Source of the DNA: Myxococcales bacterium
GTDB lineage: Bacteria; Myxococcota; UBA727; GCA-2721815
Length of the DNA stretch: 60,129 nt
Assembly (NCBI GenBank): GCA_002721815.1
Contig: PBLQ01000047.1
Span: 1-60,129, forward strand
Direction of reading: 5' to 3'
The position numbers were made by a program, and so were the translations under genes. The notes under the pieces are model-generated. The model saw nothing but the letters and a program-made list of their open reading frames with translations. It did no database searches and was not told the origin of the DNA. Below are positions 45,161 to 53,800 of the stretch, piece by piece; the stretch's first letter is position 1, and every line of letters starts with the position of its first letter.

Positions 45161-46254
45161 CCGCGGTCCCCCTTGTCATCATCGGTGACGGCTTGGCCGG
45201 TTTGACCACCGCCCAGCATTTACTGGGGTCGGGTGTCCCCGGTGCGGAGATCCTCGTGTTAGCACCCGAAGCGGAAGATGCGAAAGCTTCTGATGCGCCT
45301 TGTTCTATTTGCCATCCGTTTCCAGGACAGTCTTTCCAGCTGAGGCCGCATGTGCTTGATGCCTTTGCCGCTGCCGACCGTTTCCTTTCGCAGTCGCCAC
45401 CTCATTTGCGACGATGCGTCCGTGCACAACGCTGGCTGAGCGAGGAACACGGTCAACGGTCACGCTTGTTAAAATCCTATGACCGAATCCAATCTCAGTT
45501 GTCTGGGGCGGTTCGTGTGGACCAACAATACCCCTCATCCGCTCATCCCAAGAACGTGAGTGAGATTTTTGAAATAGCGCCAGCGTGGGTGGCGAATCTT
45601 AAAGGCATTTGTGATTGGATGCGTGAAGGGCTGAGGCAAAGAGGTATTCAGTTCGAAAGCGGCGTCTTGCAGAGGTTACGGAAAGAGGACGGCAAATGGT
45701 CGGTAAACGACGGGGTCATCGAAGGCGAAAAAGTGATTTTGGCTTTGGGTGTGGGCTTGCCCTCTTTTTTTCCGGCGTTGCCCCATCAAAAGGTTTGGGG
45801 GCATTTGGTTCGAGGTGAGCGCATCAACCCAGAAATGGATATTGTGATTGGAGACGGACATCTGACCAGCATGGACCATTTTTTGTGGGGCGGCGCCTCT
45901 TTTTTGCCGCAACAAGAGAAACCCCATGCGCAACAAGAACAAGAGGCCATTGATGCGTTAAAAACGAAGATGACGGTGCTTGCCGGTAGGGAATATGCCG
46001 TGACCGACAAGTGGGAAGGGGCCCGGTTGGTGATGGGGCACGAAAGACTTCCAGTGGCCGGAGAGATTCCAGGGTTGGATTCTTGTTTTGTGATCGGTGG
46101 CGCGGGCGCCAATGGCTTGTTGTGGTTACCGTATTTGTCCGAACGGCTGACCCAGGAGCTGCAAACGCGTCAGGAAATTATTCCCGAAGCTTTTCAGCCC
46201 AACCGTTATGATTGGGATTGTTGGCAACCCGACCGCCAAAAAATTCGAAGTTAG
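45157..46254 (+). CDS. mnmC: FAD-dependent cmnm5U oxidoreductase (MnmC C-domain, free-standing)
   Basis: DAO-type flavoprotein that removes the carboxymethyl group of cmnm5s2U in tRNA. At 365 residues it has LVIIGDGLAGLTTAQHLLGS as FAD motif, GEKVILALGVGL in the middle and, at the C-terminus, WEGARLVMGHERLPVAGEI, VIGGAGANGLLWLPYLSERL. These resemble the C-terminal half of bifunctional MnmC. GTG start overlapping the methyltransferase stop (GTGA) shows tight coupling. It ends tail-to-tail with the dioxygenase gene, overlapping by 4 bases. Confidence 0.78.
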   Translation: MTAVPLVIIGDGLAGLTTAQHLLGSGVPGAEILVLAPEAEDAKASDAPCSICHPFPGQSFQLRPHVLDAFAAADRFLSQSPPHLRRCVRAQRWLSEEHGQRSRLLKSYDRIQSQLSGAVRVDQQYPSSAHPKNVSEIFEIAPAWVANLKGICDWMREGLRQRGIQFESGVLQRLRKEDGKWSVNDGVIEGEKVILALGVGLPSFFPALPHQKVWGHLVRGERINPEMDIVIGDGHLTSMDHFLWGGASFLPQQEKPHAQQEQEAIDALKTKMTVLAGREYAVTDKWEGARLVMGHERLPVAGEIPGLDSCFVIGGAGANGLLWLPYLSERLTQELQTRQEIIPEAFQPNRYDWDCWQPDRQKIRS

Positions 46255-47099
46255 AGCTCGGTGCGCAATTCCCACAGTTCGGGGAAGAAGCGGATGTCCA
46301 ATGCTTTTTTGAGGTAGTTCACGCCGGAGGTTCCACCGGTCCCGCGTTTAAAGCCGATCACCCGTTCTACGGTTTTCATGTGTCGAAAACGCCACTGTAG
46401 GAAACTGTCTTCGAGATCCACCAGCTTTTCGGCGAGTTCATAAAGGTTCCAGTATTTGTCGGTGTTGGTGTAGATGGTTTTCCATGCGTTACGAACATAA
46501 TCATTGGATTCATAAGGTTGGCTGAAATCACGTTCTACCAAATTGTGTGGAATGCCAAGGTCCGCGACATCGAGCAGTTGGACCACGCGGTCGTACATGC
46601 TTGGCCCGTGGTATAATTCATTGAGTGCTTTGTGTTTGTCTGAATCGTGCTCGTGTGGTTTCATCATGGCAGGGTGTTTGTTGCCTAATGCGAACTCCAC
46701 CGCCCGGTATTGAAACGATTGAAACCCCGAGGCTTTGCCCAGGTCATCACGAAAACTTAAATAATCAGCTGGCGTCAAAGTCGACAACACATCCCAGCTT
46801 TGAATCATTTGTTTTTGGATGCGGGCCACACGAGCCAACATCTTGAACGAAGCGCGAATGTCCTTTTGGGTGAGTAAATTTTGAGCGGCCACAACTTCGT
46901 GCAGCACCAACTTAAGCCAAAGCTCCGTGGCTTGGTGAATGATGATAAATAGCATTTCATCGTGTTCACCACTGATGGGAAACTGTGCGTTCAGAATTTT
47001 GTTGAGCTGCAGATAATCGCCATAGATCATGTCTTCGCTAAAATCGGTATAGGCGTCTTTATCGGCGGGTTGCTGGGTTGAAAAACGATCGTCAGACAT
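46251..47099 (-). CDS. kynA: Tryptophan 2,3-dioxygenase
   Basis: Heme dioxygenase that opens the indole ring of tryptophan to N-formylkynurenine. At 282 residues it matches bacterial TDO. Conserved blocks are IYGDYLQLNKIL, FIIIHQATELWLKLVLHEV, SGFQSFQYRAVEFALGN and FRHMKTVERVIGFKRGTGG, which contains the heme-ligand His region. No other kynurenine-pathway gene is in the window. Confidence 0.96.
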   Translation of the reverse strand: MSDDRFSTQQPADKDAYTDFSEDMIYGDYLQLNKILNAQFPISGEHDEMLFIIIHQATELWLKLVLHEVVAAQNLLTQKDIRASFKMLARVARIQKQMIQSWDVLSTLTPADYLSFRDDLGKASGFQSFQYRAVEFALGNKHPAMMKPHEHDSDKHKALNELYHGPSMYDRVVQLLDVADLGIPHNLVERDFSQPYESNDYVRNAWKTIYTNTDKYWNLYELAEKLVDLEDSFLQWRFRHMKTVERVIGFKRGTGGTSGVNYLKKALDIRFFPELWELRTEL

Positions 47100-47188
47100 G
47101 TGGCCTCCTGAAGCGATTGGAGGCTAACACGCTCGGCTTGCAAGGAAAGGGCAAAGAGGGCTAAATCAGACCAGTAAAGGATTGAAAA

Positions 47189-48124
47189 GTGGCAGAATTC
47201 GCAGACAGTTTAGCGCGGTTACCGGTTTTGGGGGTGGGTGTGAGTTTATCCCTTGGGACCCAGCCAGATCCGGTGACCTTAAGCCAGCGTCCCGGAGGCC
47301 CTGATTTTGTTGAGTATGCCGGTGCAGTGGATGTTTCGGTGTATCGCAAGCAAATCGAAACCCTGCAAAAGCATTCAATTCCAATGCTTTACCATCCCAG
47401 TTGTCTAAATTTGTGTGGTCCTTGGCCCAATCCGCCCCATTGGTTGGCACAGGTCAACCAACATGTTCAGCACGTTCAGTCTGCTTGGTTGGCCCAAGAT
47501 GTTTCCGTTTGTTTTACCGGTGATGTGCCTGGTTATTCCATCGATTTGGGGTATTTTGTCCCACCCATTTTGACCCAGGCTTCATTAACCGAAGCCATTG
47601 AACGGGTGGGTGAGGTGCGGGCGGCAGTGGACGCGCCATTGCTTTTGGAGCCAGCGCCGGTCACGTGCCAAGTGGGTGAGATGTCCATTTTCTCTTGGCT
47701 CACGCAGCTGGCGCAGGCCACCGATTGTGGTCTCTTATTAGATGCAGGGCACGTGGTGTCGCATCAGTTGGCCCAAGGTAAATCCCGGACTCAGTTAACC
47801 CATGGGTTAGATGACATCGATTGGGACCGCGTGGTGGAAGTTCATGTGGCTGGGGGGATTATTGAAAGCCATCCCGAGCACAGCGATAGAGCCTACTATC
47901 TGGATGCCCACGACCTTCCTGTTTTGGATGAAACCTGGATGGTCTTTCGGCATATTTTAGAGCATGCCAAACATCTAAAAGCAGTTTGTTTTGAATGCGA
48001 AAGTGCGGATGTCGCCACCATCCTTTGGATGTTGGGCCAAGTTCGAGAACGGGTCATTGCCGGCACGGCCCACCAGGCTTTAAAGGCGCATGTGCTCGAA
48101 AAAAGTCAGGGGACACAGCCATGA
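47189..48124 (+). CDS. DUF692 / MNIO-family multinuclear iron oxidase, divergent
   Basis: A TIM-barrel protein of 311 residues in the family of MbnB, TglH and BufB, which use two or three iron ions to modify Cys residues in ribosomal peptides. Candidate metal ligands match family positions: H69 (YHPS), E154 (LLLEPAP), D185 and H188 (LLLDAGHVV, where most members have LLLDVNN), H219 (VEVHVAG), D239 and H241 (LDAHDLPV) and E269 (CFECES). GTG 47189 has AAAGGA 7 bases upstream. It overlaps the next gene by 4 bases. Assignment is by motif reading; the N-terminal third is weakly conserved. Confidence 0.72.
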   Translation: MAEFADSLARLPVLGVGVSLSLGTQPDPVTLSQRPGGPDFVEYAGAVDVSVYRKQIETLQKHSIPMLYHPSCLNLCGPWPNPPHWLAQVNQHVQHVQSAWLAQDVSVCFTGDVPGYSIDLGYFVPPILTQASLTEAIERVGEVRAAVDAPLLLEPAPVTCQVGEMSIFSWLTQLAQATDCGLLLDAGHVVSHQLAQGKSRTQLTHGLDDIDWDRVVEVHVAGGIIESHPEHSDRAYYLDAHDLPVLDETWMVFRHILEHAKHLKAVCFECESADVATILWMLGQVRERVIAGTAHQALKAHVLEKSQGTQP

Positions 48125-49032
48125 TCGTCCGGCCCTACGACTTTTGGTTGGCTTTGCTTTTTGATGAAGGTTTGCGCACGCGGTTTACAAACGATGTGGA
48201 ACAAACCTTGTCTGAAAGTGGCCTCAGCGATGAGGCGCAAGCTGTTTTCGCTAAAGTGGACCTTCACGGTTTGGCATTGGATGCCAAGGGCAGGGGCCAA
48301 TACCTGATGAGTGCGCTATGTCGCTCTTTTCCATTCACAGTGGCCTGCTTGGGAACGGCCGAGGGCGCAGACCGTGGCATGCGGTTATTTCTGAAAGAGA
48401 TTCCGTCGTTCCACAATTTAAGCGAACGTACTTTGGCATTCGGATCGCATTTGGGAGAACTGATCGGGGAGAATTTGTGGAATGCCAAACCGGTGCTGGT
48501 GGAATTGGTTCGGGCCATTCACGAATTTGAAATGGCCGTTGCGAAGAATACGGCCAGATGCCGAGAGGCCGTCAATGCAGGTCAGCCCATTCCTCGGGTT
48601 GAGAAAGTTTCAAACAGTGCCATCAAACGTCAGAACTTGGTGTTGCCCCCCTTCATGCTGGTGTCACAGCTGCCCGTTTCTTTTGGGGTTCTGGCGCAGG
48701 CGCTTTTCAATCCCGCGCCAGAAACCGTTTGGGACAGGGTTCAGACCAAGCATTCTTTGGATCAGGCCCGCCTGGAAAGTGTGGCCTCGGGCGCCACTTT
48801 ACCGGTGACCGTGGTGGCCAGAGCTCAAGTCTTGGGGATCCAGGGGCAACGCGGCGGCTCGGGGGCCGTGGCACCCCTCATCCACGTGTCCCACCTGAAG
48901 ATGGAACTAAGTGGCCGTAAAGCAAGCCTTTTCCATGCCATCAAGGGCGATCAAAAACTGACAGATTACCCCGCCGAACTTCAAAAGCCTTTGCGCCAGT
49001 TTATCGACGCTGGGTTTGTGGCCCTCAAATAA
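48121..49032 (+). CDS. HvfC/DUF2063-like partner protein of the MNIO enzyme
   Basis: A 303-residue soluble protein, coupled to the MNIO gene by ATGA. The N-terminal half follows the order seen in partner proteins of this enzyme family (BufC/HvfC, also MbnC and TglI by role): a helical start, RSFPFTVACLGTAEGADRGM, a conserved FLKEIPSFHNLSERTLAF and PVLVELVRAIHEFEMAVAK. The C-terminal half ends LQKPLRQFIDAGFVALK, as in the winged-helix-like tails of partners. Partners bring the substrate peptide to the enzyme. The family call is moderate; the functional pairing is inferred from overlap and order. Confidence 0.6.
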   Translation: MIVRPYDFWLALLFDEGLRTRFTNDVEQTLSESGLSDEAQAVFAKVDLHGLALDAKGRGQYLMSALCRSFPFTVACLGTAEGADRGMRLFLKEIPSFHNLSERTLAFGSHLGELIGENLWNAKPVLVELVRAIHEFEMAVAKNTARCREAVNAGQPIPRVEKVSNSAIKRQNLVLPPFMLVSQLPVSFGVLAQALFNPAPETVWDRVQTKHSLDQARLESVASGATLPVTVVARAQVLGIQGQRGGSGAVAPLIHVSHLKMELSGRKASLFHAIKGDQKLTDYPAELQKPLRQFIDAGFVALK

Positions 49033-49076
49033 AGAAAAATGAACAAAATCGGGGCACTGAGGATGAGTTTGAGCTA

Positions 49077-49097
49077 CCTTGTTCGGGTTGAACAAGG
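49077..49097 (+). promoter_or_regulatory. Inverted repeat over the ribosome site of the first Cys-rich gene
   Basis: CCTTGTTC (49077-49084) and GAACAAGG (49090-49097) form a perfect 8-bp stem with a 5-base loop. The 3' arm contains AAGG of the AAGGAG ribosome site (49094-49099). It could be an RNA hairpin that limits translation, or a 21-bp DNA operator for a dimeric regulator. Confidence 0.5.
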
Positions 49098-49105
49098 AGA
49101 TGGCT

Positions 49106-50806
49106 ATGCGTTTTGGTTCCCCTCTAAATCCACTTTTTTTCGTTGTTTGTTGTGCCCTGGTGAGCTTGCCCTCAGCGGCCGCTGAAGATCCCCCGCCGCC
49201 CGATGCGAACAATTCTGAAGAACCTGAGCCCGAAGAAGCCGATTCTGATGGGTCCCATGAGCACGAAGGCGAACCCTGCAATACCAACGATGATTGCCCC
49301 GAGGGTTATTATTGCGGCAGTCATGGGGGACCAAGCATCGTGGACGGCTCAGACAATCCTGGCTCCGAAGACGACATGGACAGTGAGTACAATGGAATCT
49401 GTTTGTGGGACTATTCTTGCGATACCAACGATGATTGTGACGATGGTGAATTCTGCGACATGGAAGAGCGTTTGGAATGTGTCCATCAAGACAACGATGA
49501 GTGGGCTTGTTCATCTGTGCAAGACGGCTGGTGTGCCGACGATGACAGGGTGGATTGTACCGAGGCCAGTGATTGCCATCTCGAAGAAGTCTGCCATGAA
49601 CGTTCTATTGACGACCACGCGCACTGTACCTTCGGACGTAAGGTGCCTTGTACCGAAGACAGTCAATGTGGCGACCGATTGGTTTGCGAGGAAATCCTTT
49701 TGGACCGCTTCTGCTACGGCACTGCCGTCAGCAGCAACTCTAACCCAGACGCCGAACCAGGTACTTTTGAATGCGAAGACCTCGCGGCTGAACGGTGCGT
49801 CATGCGCACTTGTACCCACAGCGATATTTGCCTCGATGATGAAATTTGTGTGCGCATCCATGCCGAACACCATCATCCCTTAGACCACGAGCCCAGTCCA
49901 GAATCTGAAGACGACCCGATGCCGCCTGAAGGTGACGAATGGTGGCTGCCCGAAGAAGGGGTGTGTGCGCCGCCCGCCGCGGGCGACTGTGACAATGACG
50001 ATGAATGCGGTGAATACGAAGAATGTGCAGAAATGGGCAACTTGCCCTGTTTTGACGATGACACACAGTGTGAAGAGGCGACTGTGTCCATTTGTGCTGA
50101 CATCCGAATGGAGTGCGAAGAAGACACGGATTGCCCAGGCTCTTACCATTGCTCTTTCCAGTACACCACCATGGGCCCCTTTGATTATGGCCCCTACATG
50201 GGTGGTCCTGATTCAGGCGGCGGACCGATCGAGGTGGATGCCCCCGAGGAAGACTCTGATGAAACAGATGACTCGGAGGATGACGGTGAACCCCAGGAAC
50301 CACCCAACCCTGACCCAGAGGATGGGCACGATGAAGAGATTGAACAAGACGTGGGGTTATGTTTTCCCGAGTACGGTGATTTAATGTTCTGCGATGACGA
50401 AGCAGAATGCCTTCGGTATGTCGATTGGTCTTACTCGGGCTGGAGCGACCATGACGAAGACGACGCATTACCCCAAGACCAAGAGGACGGCCCAGGGAAC
50501 GGCCCGGGAACAGGTGGTGACGATGATGACGATAATGGGAATGGTGATGACGGTGATGTCGGTCCCGTCGACAGCGATGATGGCGATGATGGCGATGATG
50601 GCGATGAAGACCCCGCAGGGGATAACAATGGGGGCGAGGATGACACGAACCTGAACGTGAACGAGGCACCCGAGCCTGGCTCAGAGGGGTCGCAGCCGCT
50701 CTTTAGTTGTCACAGCACCGGCGGTGAAGGGTTGGTATCATTGTTGGGTTTGGTCACGCTCATGGGCTTGCGCCGACGCCGTGTAATTACGTTTGATATT
50801 AATTAA
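49106..50806 (+). CDS. Secreted Cys-rich acidic protein with MYXO-CTERM-like tag
   Basis: A 566-residue exported protein. ATG 49106 is chosen: AAGGAG is 6 bases upstream, while ATG 49100 touches it. A signal peptide (about 1-24, FFVVCCALVSLPSAAA) is followed by around ten Cys motifs of the form C-x4-DC-x4/5-C (CNTNDDCPEGYYC, CDTNDDCDDGEFC, CTEDSQCGDRLVC), as in Dickkopf/EB-like modules of myxobacteria. An acidic low-complexity region (about 460-525) precedes LFSC, a hydrophobic helix (GLVSLLGLVTLMGL) and RRRR. Seven residues (VITFDIN) follow the Arg cluster. It probably ends up on the cell surface after tag processing. Function unknown. Confidence 0.82.
   Translation: MRFGSPLNPLFFVVCCALVSLPSAAAEDPPPPDANNSEEPEPEEADSDGSHEHEGEPCNTNDDCPEGYYCGSHGGPSIVDGSDNPGSEDDMDSEYNGICLWDYSCDTNDDCDDGEFCDMEERLECVHQDNDEWACSSVQDGWCADDDRVDCTEASDCHLEEVCHERSIDDHAHCTFGRKVPCTEDSQCGDRLVCEEILLDRFCYGTAVSSNSNPDAEPGTFECEDLAAERCVMRTCTHSDICLDDEICVRIHAEHHHPLDHEPSPESEDDPMPPEGDEWWLPEEGVCAPPAAGDCDNDDECGEYEECAEMGNLPCFDDDTQCEEATVSICADIRMECEEDTDCPGSYHCSFQYTTMGPFDYGPYMGGPDSGGGPIEVDAPEEDSDETDDSEDDGEPQEPPNPDPEDGHDEEIEQDVGLCFPEYGDLMFCDDEAECLRYVDWSYSGWSDHDEDDALPQDQEDGPGNGPGTGGDDDDDNGNGDDGDVGPVDSDDGDDGDDGDEDPAGDNNGGEDDTNLNVNEAPEPGSEGSQPLFSCHSTGGEGLVSLLGLVTLMGLRRRRVITFDIN
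50573..50605 (+). repeat. GATGATGGC short tandem repeat
   Basis: About three and a half copies of a 9-base unit coding Asp-Asp-Gly within the acidic region of the first Cys-rich protein. Changes in copy number would stay in frame. Confidence 0.7.
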
Positions 50807-50818
50807 GGGGAGAAAAGA

Positions 50819-53800
50819 ATGAACAGGTTATTAATTATATGTTTAGGGCTGTTGGTGAGTACTCAAGTGTATGCCAACAGCGATGTCCAAATCTGCTATT
50901 TGCACGAAGAGTGTATGGATGGTGACAACAATATGGGCCCCCAAGAAACGCCGGGTTCAGCGGGGTTGGTCTGCATCTTCCCTGGCGAAGTTGGTGTAAA
51001 CCCAGGGATGTGTACCCCATCGTGCGAAGTGGTCCCGGACGTCTGTGATGCCGAGACCGAGGACTGTATCCAATACCCCGATTATGCCCAATGCCACAAA
51101 GATGGCGTTTTGGGGGCGGCGTGTGACAACCACGCCACGGTGCGCATATGTGCGCCCAAAGGTGGTGGCGGTCACGATGGCGACAGTGTGGTTGGTGACA
51201 ATTGTCCAGAGACTTGCGCTACCAATGAGTATTGCGATGCGGGCAGTAATGTCTGTCTGCAGGTCCCTTGCGATTTAATGGCACCACATGACAGTTGCCC
51301 ACCTGGGCTCACCTGTATGGAGGTTCCCGACTCAAGTGGGTTGGCGGGCGCTTTTTGTGTGGCTCAAAATGGCTCTGGCGGTCACGATGGTTCTGCACAT
51401 GGCAATACCGACGGGGTTCCTGATGGCGCGTTAGATGGCGAACTGGACGGCGCTCCCGAAGGCGAATTAGATGGTGCACCCAACGGTGGTTTAGATGGTG
51501 AGTTAGATGGTGCCCCCGAAGGCGATTTGGACGGTGCCCCTGAAGGCGCATTGGATGGCGATTTTGATGGGGCCGGAGATGGCAATGTGGGAGAAGGCCC
51601 AACGGCTTGCCAAGCCCACGACGACTGCCACAATGAACCGGGTGGTAACAGTGTTTGCATCACAGAAGACCCCATTTCAGATGCCGCCAACTTTCACGGC
51701 ATTTGCAGTCCCATGTGCGAGTCCGACGCAAACAGTTGCCCGCCGGGCATGGCGTGCATCGAGCACCCGGATTATATCGGCTGTGCAGTATCAGCCACCG
51801 CGGTGTGTGACGTTGTATTCAAAGTGTGTGCGCCAATCGATGATGGTGGTGGATGTGGCGATTGTGGTCCCACCGGGTTCTGCAACGGCGATCAGGGGTG
51901 TTCAAGCGAACCTTGTGATGACAACATGCCTCGCCAGCCCTGTGCAGATAACCAGTCTGTTGGCGATACCTGCGCGAGTCTCACCGGCGGCAATTTTGCC
52001 AGCACTTGTCAACTCATCAACGCTGAACTGGTTTGCACCAATCAGGGTTCGCCTTGTTTCGGTGGTGACGAGTTTTCCTGCCAAGAGGTTAAAGACAACG
52101 ATGGGCAGATTATGGGACAGTTTTGTTTGCCCAACAATGAACATGGTGGTGGTGATGGCGCGTGTGAAGACCAGACCGCCGATGGCACGCCGGGCTTCGA
52201 GTGGGAGGGCCAATGCTTTAACAGCTGTACCCCACCGTACACCGATAATGGTGAACCCCCGGCCTGTAACGTAGACGAAAATGCTGGCGATGGTTCAGGA
52301 AAGTGTGTGCCCCTCGACTCGCCTGAAGGTGACTATCTGGGCTATTTTTGTATGCCCGGTCAGGGCGGAGATGATTGTGCAGATAACGAGCTACCATACA
52401 ACGACCGTTGTTTAGCATCGTGTGCAGGTGATTTGTCCATGGAGATTGGGGGCATTGATTACTGCAGCTTGCCTGGTGGTGACCTGGGATTGTGTTTCGA
52501 AATCCCTGGGCAAGGTGACTTCTGCCACCCCATTTTTGATTGTGACCCTGTTTGCCAGCCTCACGAAATTTGTGGCCCCGACGCAACGGGGGAGAATGGG
52601 GAATGTTTAACCGTTTGTGCAGGGAATGAAGACTGCGACTCGGATTCGGTTTGTTTGGACTATAGTGAACCTTGTGACAGTGCTGACCCCAATTGTACCG
52701 GTGAACCAGATTTTCGCGCTTGCGGTGCGGACAACGGTGGGCAGAGTTGTGAACCAGGGGATACCTATGATTCCGAATGCGAAGACTGTACATGCACCGA
52801 TGCTGGCACTTGGGACTGTGAAAATCTGTGTGGGGACAGTGACGCATGTGCACTGGCGGAGAGTATTGGAGGGTGCCCAGAGTGCGCCGATGGGGATATG
52901 ACCTGTACTTTCGATATCCACTCTGAAACCGCCATGTCCTGTGGGGACTGTCAGGCGCGATCTGCCCTCTACGAACGATTATGCTATCTCGGGGTTGATG
53001 CTTCCACTTCAGAAATTGAAGAGGGCACCCTATGCGAGTCGCCCCAAGGCTGTGACCATGACGAGACCAGCTATGAACATGGTGACGAATGGTACGATGC
53101 GCAGGGCTGTTCCATTTTTACCTGTGACAATGGCCAAGTCATTCAAGCAATAATGGATTGCTCCATCGACCATACCTGTGAAGAAACCATGAATGGGTTG
53201 GAGTGCATCTGTGTATATGGGGCTAAAAGAACAGAACCCGATGGTTGTACCGAGTGCGAATGTATCGCGGGCATTGCCAACAACATGTGGCTCTGCGACT
53301 CAAGTGCTTGCTCTGGCGGGGGTGATGATTGCTGCACCGAACAAGAAGAACAAATGTGCCAAGACCTCGAAGCCCAATTGACCCTCTGTGATGATATTTT
53401 TATTGGGCCAGACCAGCAAAATGAGATCGATCAGTGCAAACAAGCGGCAGAACAAACGCTGTCTTGCGACTGTGATCGGGACTGCCACGGGAATGATGGC
53501 AGTTGCACTCACGGCGAGGGGGATGACAACCAAACTTATCTGGATGGTGAAAAATGGTACGATGTTGCATCTTGCCAAATCTACGAATGTGATGCAGGCC
53601 AAGTGATGACCATCCAGATGGACTGTTTGCCAGACCACACTTGCCAGGAAAATCTCGCTGGTGACAACTTGGAATGCGTTTGTAATCTGGGCGCCAAAAA
53701 GACAGAAGCGGATAACTGCACGGAATGCGAATGCATTGCAGGTGTCGCCAGTAACATGTGGCAGTGTGACGACAGCGCATGTTCAAATGATACCGATTGT

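Noticed and set aside
49800-50669. 289-codon His/Arg-rich frame opposite the first Cys-rich gene
   Set aside because: The composition mirrors the Asp-rich coding strand; there is no ribosome site or family pattern.
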